Positions 42,899-43,017 of a DNA stretch of 43,017 bases are shown one piece after another. This DNA comes from Sheuella sp. (GTDB lineage: Bacteria > Pseudomonadota > Gammaproteobacteria > Burkholderiales > Burkholderiaceae_B): positions 1 through 43,017 of the forward strand of contig JAUSCY010000016.1 in assembly GCA_030650995.1 (NCBI GenBank). The letters run 5' to 3'. The notes beneath the pieces are model-generated. The model worked only from the letters and a program-made list of their open reading frames with translations. It made no database searches and was not told the origin of the DNA. The position numbers and the translations under genes are program-made. The first letter of the stretch is position 1. Every line of letters starts with the position of its first letter.

Positions 42899-43017
42899 AT
42901 GACTACTAGACGATCGTTACTCACTTGTTCCTGCGGAATATTATTGACCCAATTCTTGCCTAAGGCTCAGGCAGCATCCGCTCTTGGCTCAATACCGATC
43001 TCTGTGCATGAAAAAGC
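42899..43017 (+). CDS. Start of an exported protein, 3'-partial
   Basis: ATG 42899 opens a frame that continues beyond the window. The first 30 residues look like a signal peptide: TTRRSLLTCSCGILL with a twin-arginine-like RR, a hydrophobic core and AQAA near the cut, then ALGSIPISVHEK. The signal could be Tat or Sec type. The mature domain is too short here to name. Confidence 0.5.
   Translation, partial: MTTRRSLLTCSCGILLTQFLPKAQAASALGSIPISVHEK

Overview
The window looks like a chromosomal segment of a betaproteobacterium, probably order Burkholderiales. The grounds are the housekeeping block dapA-bamC with a site-2 protease and a YciO/Sua5 protein, the paired folB/pteridine-reductase genes, and a catabolic set (NDP-forming acyl-CoA synthetase, MFS transporter, amidase) of a kind common in Alcaligenaceae-like bacteria. 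The family-level guess is inference only.

Region 1 (1-3348) is a compact clock-like operon on the + strand: the 3' part of a kaiC (its start lies outside the window), two tandem kaiB genes and a PAS/HD-GYP protein predicted to degrade cyclic-di-GMP. All junctions overlap or are separated by 3 bases. KaiC ends in a long charged, helical tail. No kaiA is seen. Region 2 (3349-5094) is a gene graveyard: a 16-codon epimerase-like start, a 3'-truncated carboxymuconolactone decarboxylase fragment, and a CorA/ZntB transporter gene carrying two in-frame stops.

Region 3 (5242-9902) holds a polyphosphate kinase 2 gene with a frameshift in its basic N-terminal tail, an MgtC-family membrane protein, a processive-type glycosyltransferase and a polytopic GT-C-like membrane protein. 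Region 4 (10091-21211) is a nearly complete Tad/Flp pilus locus: two Flp pilins, CpaB, secretin, lipoprotein, TadZ, TadA, TadB and TadC on +, the prepilin peptidase on -, a second lipoprotein on +, TadG-TadE on - and another TadE on +. A tandem 20-bp direct repeat precedes flp1, and a 20-bp perfect palindrome lies between the divergent tadG and tadE genes. A broken GGDEF gene follows.

Region 5 (21705-32155) has a DUF4239 membrane protein, a bidirectional terminator, and a long - strand series (acyl-CoA synthetase, MFS, amidase, Sel1 lipoprotein, pteridine reductase, folB). Diverging from it are a periplasmic binding protein, an SCP2-like protein and an alpha/beta hydrolase. Region 6 (32238-43017) is mostly core genome: ArnT-like transferase, tRNA-His, cardiolipin synthase, lactonase and binding protein, a PpiC-type isomerase, tRNA-Arg, YciO, site-2 protease, dapA, bamC with a strong terminator, a DUF2165 protein and the start of an exported protein.

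The most notable content is the KaiC-KaiB-KaiB-HD-GYP operon, which physically couples a Kai timer to c-di-GMP turnover, and the Tad pilus locus nearby, a surface-attachment system of the kind c-di-GMP often controls. A functional link between them is an inference.
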